NCBI RefSeq assembly: GCF_010093535.1
Contig: NW_022985166.1
Span: forward strand, 1,396,978 to 1,460,977
From: Lindgomyces ingoldianus
Taxonomy: Eukaryota; Ascomycota; Dothideomycetes; Pleosporales; Lindgomycetaceae
DNA: 64,000 nucleotides
Direction: 5' to 3'
The notes under the pieces were generated by a model that was not told the origin of the DNA, did no database searches, and worked only from the letters and a program-made list of their open reading frames with translations. The position numbers and the translations under genes were made by a program. Position 1 is the stretch's first letter, and every line of letters begins with the position of its first letter. This document shows, one piece after another, positions 1 through 10,480 of the stretch.

Positions 1-1078
1 TTGAATGCGTCGACTAACGCTCGGATCGGACCTTTATTAGAGGTAATTTTTTGTCCTTTGTAAGGGGATGCGGAGTATGCGAAGATGAGCAAAACGGCAA
101 AGATCGGCATTTCGCAGGCTAAGAGGAGAGAAGGTAGGCCCACAGTGAGGTCATCGTAGGTGAAGTATTTAGAGGGGTTAATTACGTTAGAGGAGACAAG
201 GATGCCAAAGATGAACTGCCAGATATTAGCGATCTGCTATATGATGGTAAAAGAGAATTGAAGAAAGCGAGACCTACACTTTGAACGACATTGAGACCGA
301 TGATGCCTTTGAAAGCAAAGAGCTTCGTGAAAACTTTATGTGGTGCTAGACTTGGCTTCATGCGCTTGTAGAAGCGTAGAATTGCCACGATTGCAATGGT
401 TGTTCCAATCATTTTGATGACTTGAGTCCAGATGTGGACAAAGTGCGGGCTATTTGACGTAGAGCAGTACGTGCCAGCTGCCAATGATATAACGGTCGCC
501 AGCCAGATGATGATGCTAACTGGAATGAATTGGAGTACTGCGTACCAGGTATGCTGCAACGAAGAATTAGTTTTTGAGTTGATTTGTGGTTGTTGAATCC
601 GTACCTTCAGCCACTTGGGACTGTTCGTCGAAAATTGCCCTCTTGACCAGGCTCCCTCCCCAAACAGCGCATCAAATCCATGCGTATCAGAAAGAATGAT
701 GTCGCACAAAAAGAGGAGGAATGACGACAAGGCGATTGAACACCCGAAGTCAAGCGACTCGAAAAGGTATTCGCCCGCTCCTTCAAGCCACACACAAAGA
801 AAGGCAAAGACGGCCACCCAGGGGACAAGAAGAATTATTCGCATAATTTGGCGTTGCTGCACTGGATTCGAGTAGTTTATTGCATGTTGGAGGATGAGGA
901 AGGAGCACATTAAACAGCTAGCAATGGCACAGGCGCCGGATAGTATCGTTGCGAAGGTGTGAAAAGTTATGTTGCCAACGAAGGGAACGATAGCTGGGCC
1001 GGCCGAGTCCTCTGCTGGACACACTGGATCGCTACCATCATTTTTGAAGAGTCTTCGAGCAAGGAATATAGATCCCAT
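1..1078 (-). CDS. OSTalpha/TMEM184-type (DUF300) membrane protein, 3' end outside window
   Basis: Multi-pass membrane protein resembling the organic solute transporter alpha/TMEM184 family; the family sits in plasma or vacuolar membranes and its fungal substrate is not known to me. The start ATG is at 1078-1076. Hydrophobic segments alternate with short loops, and the stretch around FYKRMKPSLAPHKVFTKLFA followed by KGIIGLNVVQ is typical of the family core. I infer two introns on the minus strand: 604-554 (GTACGG...TTGCAG, 51 nt, in frame) and about 277-237 (GTAGGT...TATAG). After the second, the frame continues as IANIWQFIFGIL and stays open to base 1, so the C-terminus lies outside the window. 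An unusual or extra 5' exon cannot be excluded. Confidence 0.82.
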
Positions 1079-3018
1079 CGGGAAGTCGAAAACAGACGAG
1101 CGATAATACGAAGTAATGGTGGGATGGACGTTCTAGATGAAGGGAGAGTGCTGGAGTCGAATAATCTCTTCGAGGGAAGATGAGAAACTGTTTGGATGAT
1201 AGAGAAGTAACTGGGACTTCGTAATGTCCTATATATCCCCTTAGCTAGGGTTCTGTGATGCCCGAATATGCTCCCGCCCCAAGCCAACGCAGCTGTTATC
1301 ACCATCAATGGCCGAGCATCCTTTAAAGTAGCCAATCACGCTCGATTTGCTGCATACGGTTTAGTAGAGAGTAAGACTCGGCGAGGAAGAATAATTTTCC
1401 ATCGTACACTAAGCCCCATTCGATCCTACGATTGGTATTAGCTTAGCTAGCTTGGCGCCCTCGCTGCAATTCTCTCTAGGTTTCGTGAAGCAACTGGCTT
1501 CACCGCCGGGAATCATTCAGAGTTGCGAGTCCGGTGCCAGAGCCATCGAAAGCCACATCAAACAGCCGCAGCAACATGACATCAAAGCTGTGTGTAAGGC
1601 TGTGAAGTGCGTTAAAATACCAGCCACAAAAGCTCGCGCGATTGACTCCATTAGTATGGGGCGGTGCAGAACTTCCCGGAGATGCAATGATTGAGTGGAA
1701 GCAGATGGAGAGGGCTCCTAGGAAGGAGAGATGGGTGGATTGATGGTGGGCAAATGGACGCGTAGACCCCGGATCTAAAGAGGCTGCCCATCAGGTCCCT
1801 CGGAGGGTCGGAGTCAGAGAACTCGTCCGTGCATATAGTGATGAACAGTGGAGGGGACAGGGCTGGGTTTTTTGACTTAAGCTTTCAAGATGGCAATCCG
1901 AGGTGTTTACTTGTTAAGTGGTGCTCTTGGACGACACTGGATATCCAGAAAGGTACAACTCAGACAGGAACCCCCTTGATCGTGCAGGGAGGCGCCTCCG
2001 AAAGATGTAGTCTATCGGACCGTCCCCGAAGAAGCATTTTCCTGCATTGAAGGTTGCTGTACCGAACTAGTCCATCTTTGTAGATGAAGCTTATGATGGA
2101 TGGTTTGGTATGCGCTGTCTGCATAATATTTTAGTGTTCCGGCGTGCTCGTTCATGCTGCTAAGATGTGAGTGGGCTGGCTTGCCGCCGAGGCCGCATTT
2201 CGGAAAGCACCAATTAGGGGGAAGTGCAGCGTTTAAAACATTTCAAACTGATTTAAAACAGGTTACATAACATATCGGCTCATGAAAGCCCGTGCGCATT
2301 CGTGAGGCAGGTGCAATTCGGTCTTCAATTTGTGCGTCGAGTGTGCGAAATGCTTCCAAGGTTGGAGTTGCTATTCCGTAAATAGTTAGCCTTCTGTACT
2401 ATATTTAGTTTATAACACTTATAGGGTCCGAACAGCTAATTAACTGTATTAGCGCTCATTACACTTCTCTAGCATTAATGAGGAAATAATGTGCATCTCA
2501 TCGCTTGATGAGTGAGGCTGCGCGCCACGAGTTGGCCGCCTTGATGGATGGGATGGTGGAGAAAGTAGGAGCAATTACAACAACGTGAAATTTTGGCCGA
2601 CTTGACCATGCCTCACGCCTTTCAGCACTACTTGAGACCTATCTGATTGATGGCCGGTCTTCAGTCGCGCGTCACCTCAAAAAAGGGGAACAAAAGCATA
2701 AAAATATTTCTTTTTCATTGTTCTGTTGCTTACTGTGTTTAGTGCGCAATGGAGCAAAGCGACGCGATCGAAGAAGGGCGATCAAGCTGTCGCAGGAGAG
2801 AGCATAACTAAGATACATAGTCACTTGAAATCCGCCGCCAGGGAGCGAATCCGTGTCCACCGTCAAACGCCAAGTTCCCTAAGAAGAATTCCCAGATGAT
2901 CACACCGAATCGAGATGAAGAGCAGAAGCAAAAGTAAACCGAGAGATGAGTTGCCGTACATAGCCCGAGGAGGAAATCGTGCAAGATAAGAATTGAGAGA
3001 AACGAAGAGTTGGAGCGG
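1079..3018. other. Intergenic stretch without a supported gene
   Basis: About 1.9 kb between the 5' end of the OSTalpha-like gene and the 3' end of the next gene. Short open frames occur on both strands, but none shows recognisable domains, splice continuity or coding-like composition. I see no tRNA, transposon end or tandem repeat here. Confidence 0.6.
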
Positions 3019-3927
3019 TTACATTTGCATCACATCGTCTTCGACAACGGTAACGGACATGTCGATATCCTGAGATGGAGGCGTAGCTGGCTCAGACGGG
3101 GTTCGTTGACGAGCATTGATGCGTTCTCCCTCAACGCGAGGGACAGGTCCAGACATGAGGTTTGAGACAGCTCGTTGAAGAGACCATCCTACGAGTTGGC
3201 ACCATTGGAGACTATCAGAGAAGAGCCAGTATCCTTGGACACCGTGTTGTTTGGCGCGGACAAAGTAGGCAGACAGCGACTCTTTCTCCAACATGACAAT
3301 GGCTTCGGTGAGGTCGAAATGGTTTTCGATGACGCGAGAGTAGGCGCGGGAAGCTTCGAGCAGATTGGGGTTGGTCATAATGTTCTTCCAGCCTACACCA
3401 AGGGACGTGATGAGAGTGTTAATGGTGTTGCCATTCTCGTCAATAATGCCTTCGGCGGCCATGTCATTCAACGATGGGATGTTCACTTCAGTAGCAGAGT
3501 CCATTCGTTGCGATTTACGTGATACGGCGATGGGTCGGACAGGAGGTGCTTTCTCTTCGGTTTCGTACTTCTCTTCGCACCATGTGCCGGTTTGCGATTC
3601 GGCACAGATGCTCCACCCAGGCTCGCCGGGGTAGATGAGGGTCATCCCAGGGCCATAGATGGGCTCAGGCTTCGGCTTGGGAGGTAATTGCGTCGTGACG
3701 GATCCATCTGGTGAATTCTCCTCAGGGTCGTCGACGTCGGTGATGGACCGTTTCCGCCCAGCTGTGGCATTGGACACGGCAGCGAGGTAGTTGAGTGATG
3801 GCGGAGTGGGATACTTTGGACGGAAGTTGCTTGGTGAGTGGGCGCGCTGGTGAGAGGAGAGGTAGCTGGTGGGCTGCTGTGGTGGCAGCACGACAGTAGG
3901 TGATGACGCATAGTAATTGAGACCCAT
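3019..3927 (-). CDS. Conserved-looking ascomycete hypothetical protein, 302 aa
   Basis: Single-exon frame from ATG 3927 to the stop at 3019. The first ~95 residues are Pro/Ser-rich and probably disordered. A basic patch GRKRSITDVDDPEE looks like a nuclear-localisation or phosphorylation segment. A central block with PIYGPGMTLIYPGEPGWSIC and TGTWCEEKY precedes a mostly helical C-terminal half (about residues 150-260) rich in conserved-type Trp and Leu, then a disordered acidic tail. I do not recognise a named domain. The gene is divergent from cct3 across an 850-bp promoter region. Coding composition and an uninterrupted frame support a real gene; the function is unknown. Confidence 0.75.
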   Translation of the reverse strand: MGLNYYASSPTVVLPPQQPTSYLSSHQRAHSPSNFRPKYPTPPSLNYLAAVSNATAGRKRSITDVDDPEENSPDGSVTTQLPPKPKPEPIYGPGMTLIYPGEPGWSICAESQTGTWCEEKYETEEKAPPVRPIAVSRKSQRMDSATEVNIPSLNDMAAEGIIDENGNTINTLITSLGVGWKNIMTNPNLLEASRAYSRVIENHFDLTEAIVMLEKESLSAYFVRAKQHGVQGYWLFSDSLQWCQLVGWSLQRAVSNLMSGPVPRVEGERINARQRTPSEPATPPSQDIDMSVTVVEDDVMQM

Positions 3928-4776
3928 GGTTACTGTGTGTTTAGTAGATCAAGAGTGGGGAGAGAGGTAAGTGAGTGATACAAAGGCCTGCTTGAATATT
4001 TAAGCAGACGGCAAGGCTTGCGACTATGTTTGTCACGGTCAGTCACCGAGGGCGACGACGAGGTTGATAAAGGTGGCGAGGAAGCAAGGCGGGATGGGCG
4101 ATGGGATGAAGGTGAAAGAGATGAGATGGATGAAGGAGTGAATGAAGGTGAATTGATAGGAGGAGAGGCCAGGGAAAGAAAAGGGTGAGAGGGTGAACGC
4201 TTTGGAGGGAGGGGGCGATGAAAGTGTGATGGAGGAAAGAGGGTTTGGAGGAGCGCGAGACGGCAGTCTTGTAAGCTCCGTCCAGATCCCGTGAGAGGCT
4301 GGGGCGTTTGCGGTGAGGCCTGGCAGAATGGGTAAATTGGCCGCGAGTGGGCGATGCGCAGATGCCAAGAATTCGAGCCGCATCTGGTCAAGTGGCTTGT
4401 CTTTGCCCCAATGTGGAAGGCCGGCGCTATGACCGGTGAAACAGAAGCGCCGAAGTGGGATGACGGGAGTTGCCAGGTAGTCACGCTTGAGAGAGCTCTT
4501 GGCATGCCGGCTATGCGGAAAAGCTCTTCTCTGTGCTGACACAGCACGGAAAAACTTTTGCTGACACGGCACGGAAACACTCAGCTGACTCAGGGCTGAC
4601 ATAGGCGGATTAACTTCTGCCGGCGTCGGAGAAATTCTTGCCAAGCAAATCGCGAACGCGTTTAGAATTTTGGTAGAGCAAAGTGAGTTGCAAGGCACCA
4701 AGATACCCTCCCCACGATAGCTTACCTTATCTACCCGCACTTTCTCCTTGCCTAGTTCTCTGCCCTTCCCCCGAAT
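3928..4776. promoter_or_regulatory. Divergent promoter region between the hypothetical gene and cct3
   Basis: 849 bp between two divergently oriented start codons. The half nearer cct3 contains a short imperfect tandem repeat (4533-4582). The long minus-strand open frames here (for example 4039-4740) are Ser/Pro-rich low-complexity frames and are not supported as genes. Confidence 0.5.
4533..4582. repeat. Imperfect two-copy tandem repeat, ~26-bp period
   Basis: TGCTGACACAGCACGGAAA begins at 4533 and TGCTGACACGGCACGGAAA at 4559, so two nearly identical copies stand 26 bp apart. Further GCTGAC-type fragments follow up to about 4600. The repeat lies about 200 bp upstream of the cct3 start codon. 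Confidence 0.8.
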
Positions 4777-6583
4777 ATGCAGGCACCCGTGGTTGTTATG
4801 AGTATGTTTGGACGAAGTTCTGATGTTTTCAGAGAGCTAACGTCAAAACAGATACCCAGACGGGTGGGGAGCGGCAGTTCGGACGCAAAGCGCAGCTCTC
4901 CAACATCACAGCAGCGAAGACGGTCGCGGATATCATCCGGTCATGTCTAGGCCCCAAGGCTATGCTCAAGATGCTGCTTGACCCCATGGGGGGCATCGTT
5001 CTCACCAACGACGGCCATGCTATCCTCCGAGAAATCGAAGTTGCACACCCAGCAGCAAAGAGCATGATCGAGCTGAGTCGGACGCAAGATGAGGAAGTCG
5101 GAGATGGTACAACGACCGTTATAATATTAGGTATAGTAAATTGCGCGAACGACCATGCCACTGTGGCGTCTAATATCTCACAGCGGGCGAGATCCTGGCA
5201 CAAGCTCTCCCCCAACTCGAACGAAATATCCACCCTGTCGTTATCATCCAAGCCTTCAAGCGCGCTCTCACCGATGCCCTCCAGATCATTGGCGAAATTG
5301 CTGTCGACGTAGACATCAACGATGATAAGGCTATGTACCAGCTCATCCAAGCTTCAATCGGCACCAAGTTTGTGTCACGGTGGTCAGAATTGATGTGTGG
5401 TCTCGCTCTCAAGGCAGTACGGACAGTATCTCTGGACATCGGGAGTGGCAAGAAGGAAGTAGATATCAAGAGATATGCACGTATCGAGAAGATACCCGGA
5501 GGTGAGATCGAGGATAGCCAGGTACTAGACGGTGTCATGTTGAACAAGGACATCACCCACCCGAAGATGCGGCGGAGAATCGAGAACCCAAGGGTAATGC
5601 TTCTCGACTGCCCGTTAGAGTACAAGAAGGGCGAGAGTCAGACAAACATCGAGATAAGTAAAGAGGAGGACTGGAATAGAATACTGCAGATAGAGGAGGA
5701 GCAGGTCAAGGCAATGTGTGATGCCATCATTGCACTGAAACCTGATCTCGTCATCACGGAGAAAGGTGTTAGCGGTTCGTATCAGATCTCGCACTCCAGA
5801 AATAGGATCAGAAGCTAAACTTGTCTGGCAGACCTTGCCCAGCACTTCCTCGTCAAACAGAACATCACCGCCATCCGCCGCGTCCGAAAAACAGATAATA
5901 ATCGCGTCGCTCGGGCGACTGGTGCCACCATTATCAACTCTGTCTTCTCCGCTACTGCATCAGATATTGGAACTCAATGTGGCCTCTTCGAAATCTCGAA
6001 GATCGGTGACGAGTACTTCACTTTCTTGACGAAGTGTACAGATCCGAAAGCTTGTACCATCTTGCTACGAGGCCCATCTAAAGACATCTTGAACGAGATC
6101 GAGAGGAATTTGCACGACGCGATGGGTGTCGCCAGGAATGTGATCTGGAATCCAAAGCTGTGCCCAGGTGGTGGTGCGACAGAGATGGCCGTTGCAGTTG
6201 GATTGGAGAGGAGAGCAAAGTTGATCGAGGGTGTGGCGCAGTGGCCATACCGAGCTGTGGCTGAGGCAATGGAAGTTATTCCTCGCACCCTCATCCAGAA
6301 TTCTGGAAACAGCCCAATCAAAGTGCTCACGCAGTTGCGAGCGAAGCATGCGGAAGGTTACGAGGATGGTAAGCAGACTGGGAGCTCATGGGGCATTGAC
6401 GGCGATTCGGGCAGGGTGGTTGATATGCGGCAATACGGTGTGTGGGAGCCTCTCGCAGTCAAGGAGCAGAGCATCAAGACGGCAGTGGAGAGTGCATGTC
6501 TGCTATTGAGGGTAGACGACATCGTCGCAGCGAAGGCGGCAAAACAAGCATCCGGCCCGATCGGTGGTGCAGGGGAAGATTAG
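4777..6583 (+). CDS. cct3: T-complex protein 1 subunit gamma (CCT3), chaperonin subunit
   Basis: Subunit of the cytosolic TRiC/CCT chaperonin, which folds actin, tubulin and other clients using ATP. Four exons read by eye: 4777-4801, 4852-5130, 5184-5774 and 5832-6583, joined through GT...AG introns of 50, 53 and 57 nt to give 548 residues, the normal family length. Diagnostic segments are MLKMLLDPMGGIVLTNDGHA, the nucleotide-binding GDGTT motif, DPKACTILLRGPSKDI, CPGGGATEMAVA and EPLAVKEQSIKTAVES near the C-terminus. The start is chosen because it gives the short MQAPVVVM leader typical of fungal CCT3, spliced after 25 nt. The gene is single-copy, highly conserved and unrelated to its neighbours. 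Confidence 0.97.
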
Positions 6584-8945
6584 AAATACTGGTTATGTTA
6601 ACAGCTTTTGAGATCAGTCCATGCATTAGATAGATCCTGATTTCTCGGGGATGCTATTAATCCATGGAGAAGATAATAAAACAATGTTCATGAATACTGC
6701 TGGTTAAGTGCCGTCTGGCCTGGTTTTGCCCTGGAACAGTGGTTCTAATGAAAGCATTGGTAAATTTTGTGTTTGGTACAATTTTCTGAGGTTCCCTATC
6801 ACCAACGTAACTACCGTCAACTTTCACTTGTCCTTTGCGACATCTTTCTCTTCAATTAGTAATTTAATTTAACGGCCAAGGCTCGCCTTCACGTCTAACA
6901 TTCATCTGTTAGCGCTGCTAGACACATCTGACCAGTACACATTGAACCGACGCCGTTGCCATTTACCCATTTACTAGTACACTCCTAGCGAACGGTCACA
7001 GACCATCAGCTTGACAGGCTAGGCGATCCCGCCATGGCAGACCACGCAATCCGCAGTATTGATCTTAATCTGGCAAGGCAAATTCAGGCTCGCTAGGCTA
7101 GTATTGGTGATATCGAACTGGACGCGAAAATTGTCATTAGATCATGCAACCTGGGGTCGTCCGAAGTCTGAATGTCCAGTATATCAAGCGTTAGAGCTCC
7201 ATTGTATATTCAGTGAAGGAATGCTAGTCCTAAAGAGGTATATGCTAGTCCCAAACAGGCTACTAGCGTCCTCAAGGACCTTAAACGTAGGATCACGTGA
7301 AATTAAATCACGCGATATTGCGTTCTGCCACTGATAGCTAATGGCTGATGAAAAGCACACCTGCAGTTAAATCTCCTTCATCAACGCTATTAGAAATGTG
7401 CCAAGAATCCGATTAGGATCCATTGCTTGAAGTAAACGCAGAACTTACGACTGTTCCGAATAGTGTCTTTCGGAAATTTGGAGACACCCATGTCGCCAAC
7501 TGGATCTTCGAAGTGCGGCAAGACAACGGTAGAGACCACCTCTCGAGATCGGAATTTGAGTCCATCTGCCTTCGCATTCGCTTCCAAGACATCGTAGACC
7601 CCACCGCCCATTATTTTAGGGCCTGTAGGGATGTATTTGATGATTAAGAGCTTGAAACGACTGACCTAAAAGTTAACTGCGGACATTACTGTCAGAGGGA
7701 ATGCTTAAACTAGCTTGTAATAAGCGTCCAGCTGAATCGAAACTAGAGTCCTTCGGTAGCGAAGAGCTCTACCACCAGATGAGGCAAATCACCCGGAGAA
7801 TGATCGAAATGATTCAAATATCCACCACAGTGCTCCTGGCTCTTAAAACATATACCGAATCTTGATAAGAAGGAAGACCCGTTTAATGGAATACGATATC
7901 TGCCAGCAGCCGTATCACGATTGAACAGTTTTTAACTATTCAAGCATGGTGCTAGGTCTAGCCAGATGCTGAAAGTAAAGTATAATGTAAGTTACATTAG
8001 ACAGTTTACATTTCCTATTCGGATTTATCTCTGTAGCCATACCAAGACACTATCTATGAGTGCCGTACTTCTCTATCTACCATGGCTGCCCTAGAGGTTC
8101 CATCATCAATACAGCACACTTCCTCTGCACCAACACCCAGCCTTACTATCTCTTTCTCTCCTTGCGATAGATTTTTCGTCCACTCCACTAAGCAGGAACA
8201 AGAGAGCAGTTGATATCAAAACTCTGGCGAGAACATAAAAAATAAAAAATCCGTAGCATTTTCCCCACAAGTTTTGAGCACTTGTAAGGGTGTTTACAAA
8301 GATTAGTAAAGATTTTCTCACTTGATCTACCCATATCATCAGAGGTCGAAGATAGAGAAAGGACGGTGGACCCGTTTCCCTACCGGGAGGAACAAGAAGG
8401 CTTCGCTCTAGATAAGCTTATGTCTGTCTCCTCGTGATGTGGCTTTCTCCCCCATCATGTACCTCGTATTGTATCGCTCTACTTCGTTATCTCTACAACC
8501 CCACATTCTTTGGTCCAGCTTTCAGCTTCATTTATTCGCACGCAATTCTATCAGGCCTAGACCGTGATAATTGTTGCCGTTCCAGTATAAAGTGCTCTTG
8601 AAGACTTCAAGGAGTGGATTGGTACTCCATCGAAAGAGCATACAATTCAACTTCGTGTCCCACCACACTAAATACACACCATACACGCTGAATATAGTTC
8701 GTACACACCGAAGACAGTTCATACCCGGAATATAGGCGGTGCGAGGAGAGACAAATACGTACTGTATTGGCGTACTCAACTAGCCCACTACGAGGCCATT
8801 TATAACTCTGACCATCTTCCTATTCACCCTGCTGTCATGTGTCCATGCGCAGAATAGCATAGAGCTCATCGCAGAAGCTATGAAGATTTTATCGGAATGC
8901 GCAGTCAGCATTACGTATTCCTCGTAAGAACTTAAGCAAACCCTC
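6584..8945. other. Gene-poor stretch with decayed coding fragments
   Basis: About 2.4 kb after cct3 with no intact gene. Fragments look like old coding sequence: a short plus-strand frame at 7034-7171 is interrupted by a single TAG at 7094, and a minus-strand frame at about 7390-7650 has protein-like composition but no clear start, partner exon or domain. I see no transposon ends. Confidence 0.5.
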
Positions 8946-8946
8946 T

Positions 8947-10480
8947 CAGTTCACATGCATGGCAACATCAGTACAAAAGTCGTCTTGCGAGCTGTCGGAC
9001 CTCTAATGCATATCCCGTAACAGGCCACTCAATTCCGAGATGACTAGTTGCATCAAAGGTTCTTGCACCATCAAGGAGGCATTAAGTACGTCCGTAACTT
9101 CATCGCTGTAATTTTAACTAATGACTGCTAGCGACAAAAGACTTCTCCGAAACTGCCTTCGGAGGGCCCATTCGCGACCACACGAAAGCGGTATCTTACA
9201 CTAGACTAATATCAGTCGGAATCGCCATCATATCTGTCATTCTGCGCCCTTTCGCTCGATTACCATGCTGTGGAGGAACCTGGGGGTTGGACGACTGGGC
9301 GATTCTCGTCGCAATGGTACGTACAACTCTCTCACCCCGAATACGAGCAAGGCTAAGGTGCATCAGATGCCTGTGCTACCTCTTACCGGCCTTACGGTAG
9401 TTCGTACGTGCCGCGTCGCATATATATAGATATAAAAATAAATAAAAATGAAAGCTAACTGACCGATAATTGCGAACGATGGCCTAGGAAAGGATATATA
9501 GACCATCCCTTTCCACAAAATCACGCGTATTCTCTACGTACGCTCACACCTCCAACCCCCTAAGCATTCGCAAACCTAACGCGGATTAATAGATATACTA
9601 CTTCGATGAACTATTATACCTTTCATCAATCGCCCTAAGCAAGATATCAATCCTTCTATTCTACCTCCGAATCTTCCCCGAACGCGCATTCGTTGCTGGG
9701 TCTATCTTACTCTCGGCCTCTGTACTGCGTATATAGTCACCTTTATTCCAGTCACAATTTTTCAATGCCTGCTTATTCATCTCGCGTGGGAACGATGGGA
9801 TGGACAACATCATGGGAGGTGCTTCACTTTGAATACTGAGGGTTGGACCAGCGCTATCTTCAATATAATCTTCGACTCGATTGTTATATGTCTACCGAGA
9901 GATGAGTAAACTGGCTATGAGTAGGTGGAGAAAGGTGGGCATCATGCTCATGCTTTTAGGTAGTGGATTGTAGGCTTCCTTCCCTAATGGTTGCGTCGAA
10001 GCTAATGCAAGGTTATAGCGCCACCGTCGTCTCTATGCTCCACCTGAAATGGCTAATCCAGTTCGCAAAAACCGAAAACGTCACCTGGGACTACACGCCG
10101 GTAGGCTACTGGTCGACCTTTGAAGTCCACGTCAGCATCATCATCGCCTGCTTACCTGCACTCCGTTCCCACACCGCCTCTTTCCGTCTACCAAGCATCC
10201 CTCATCTTACTATGAAGGCCCGTCTGCCCGTTATGGATACAATTCTGAAGGCGGAAGTCCCTTTCCATGTATTTCAAAGTTTAAGAAAAGTGGAAGCCAT
10301 ATCACAACAGGGGCGAGTCAAGCAAGGATGATCAAAAGCCGCGACCGAACAAAAGGCGACAAAGAATTTATTCAACTAGATGAGTACGAAATCCGGCTGG
10401 GTGGTGGAATGGGCGATGAAGGACGCCGCATTGAAAAGCACGCTCGGGGGCATAAACACCACAGCTGTTGAACGTGGATC
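8947..10480 (+). pseudogene. Broken CFEM/PTH11-type seven-transmembrane receptor gene
   Basis: Remnant of a fungal rhodopsin-like PTH11-class receptor with an N-terminal cysteine-rich CFEM domain. Recognisable pieces run in order: a CFEM end (KSSCELSDL at about 8977-9003, then SCTIKEAL), ISVGIAIISVILRPFARL with GLDDWAILVAM, GLGKDI-TIPFHKITRILY, YFDELLYLSSIALSKISILL with FYLRIFPE, AWERWDGQHHGRC, EMSKLAMSRWRKVGIML and TENVTWDYTPVGYWSTFEVH. Breaks: TAA at 9004-9006 inside the CFEM part; TAG at 9499-9501 where the family has Trp; a frame change near 9898; another near 9960-9985. The stops fit C-to-T or G-to-A changes, as left by repeat-induced point mutation or plain decay. Intron placement is uncertain, but several independent lesions make a functional product unlikely. 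Confidence 0.8.

Noticed and set aside
4039..4740. Long minus-strand frames upstream of cct3
   Set aside because: Low-complexity Ser/Pro-rich composition, overlapping frames, and they occupy the promoter of two divergent genes.
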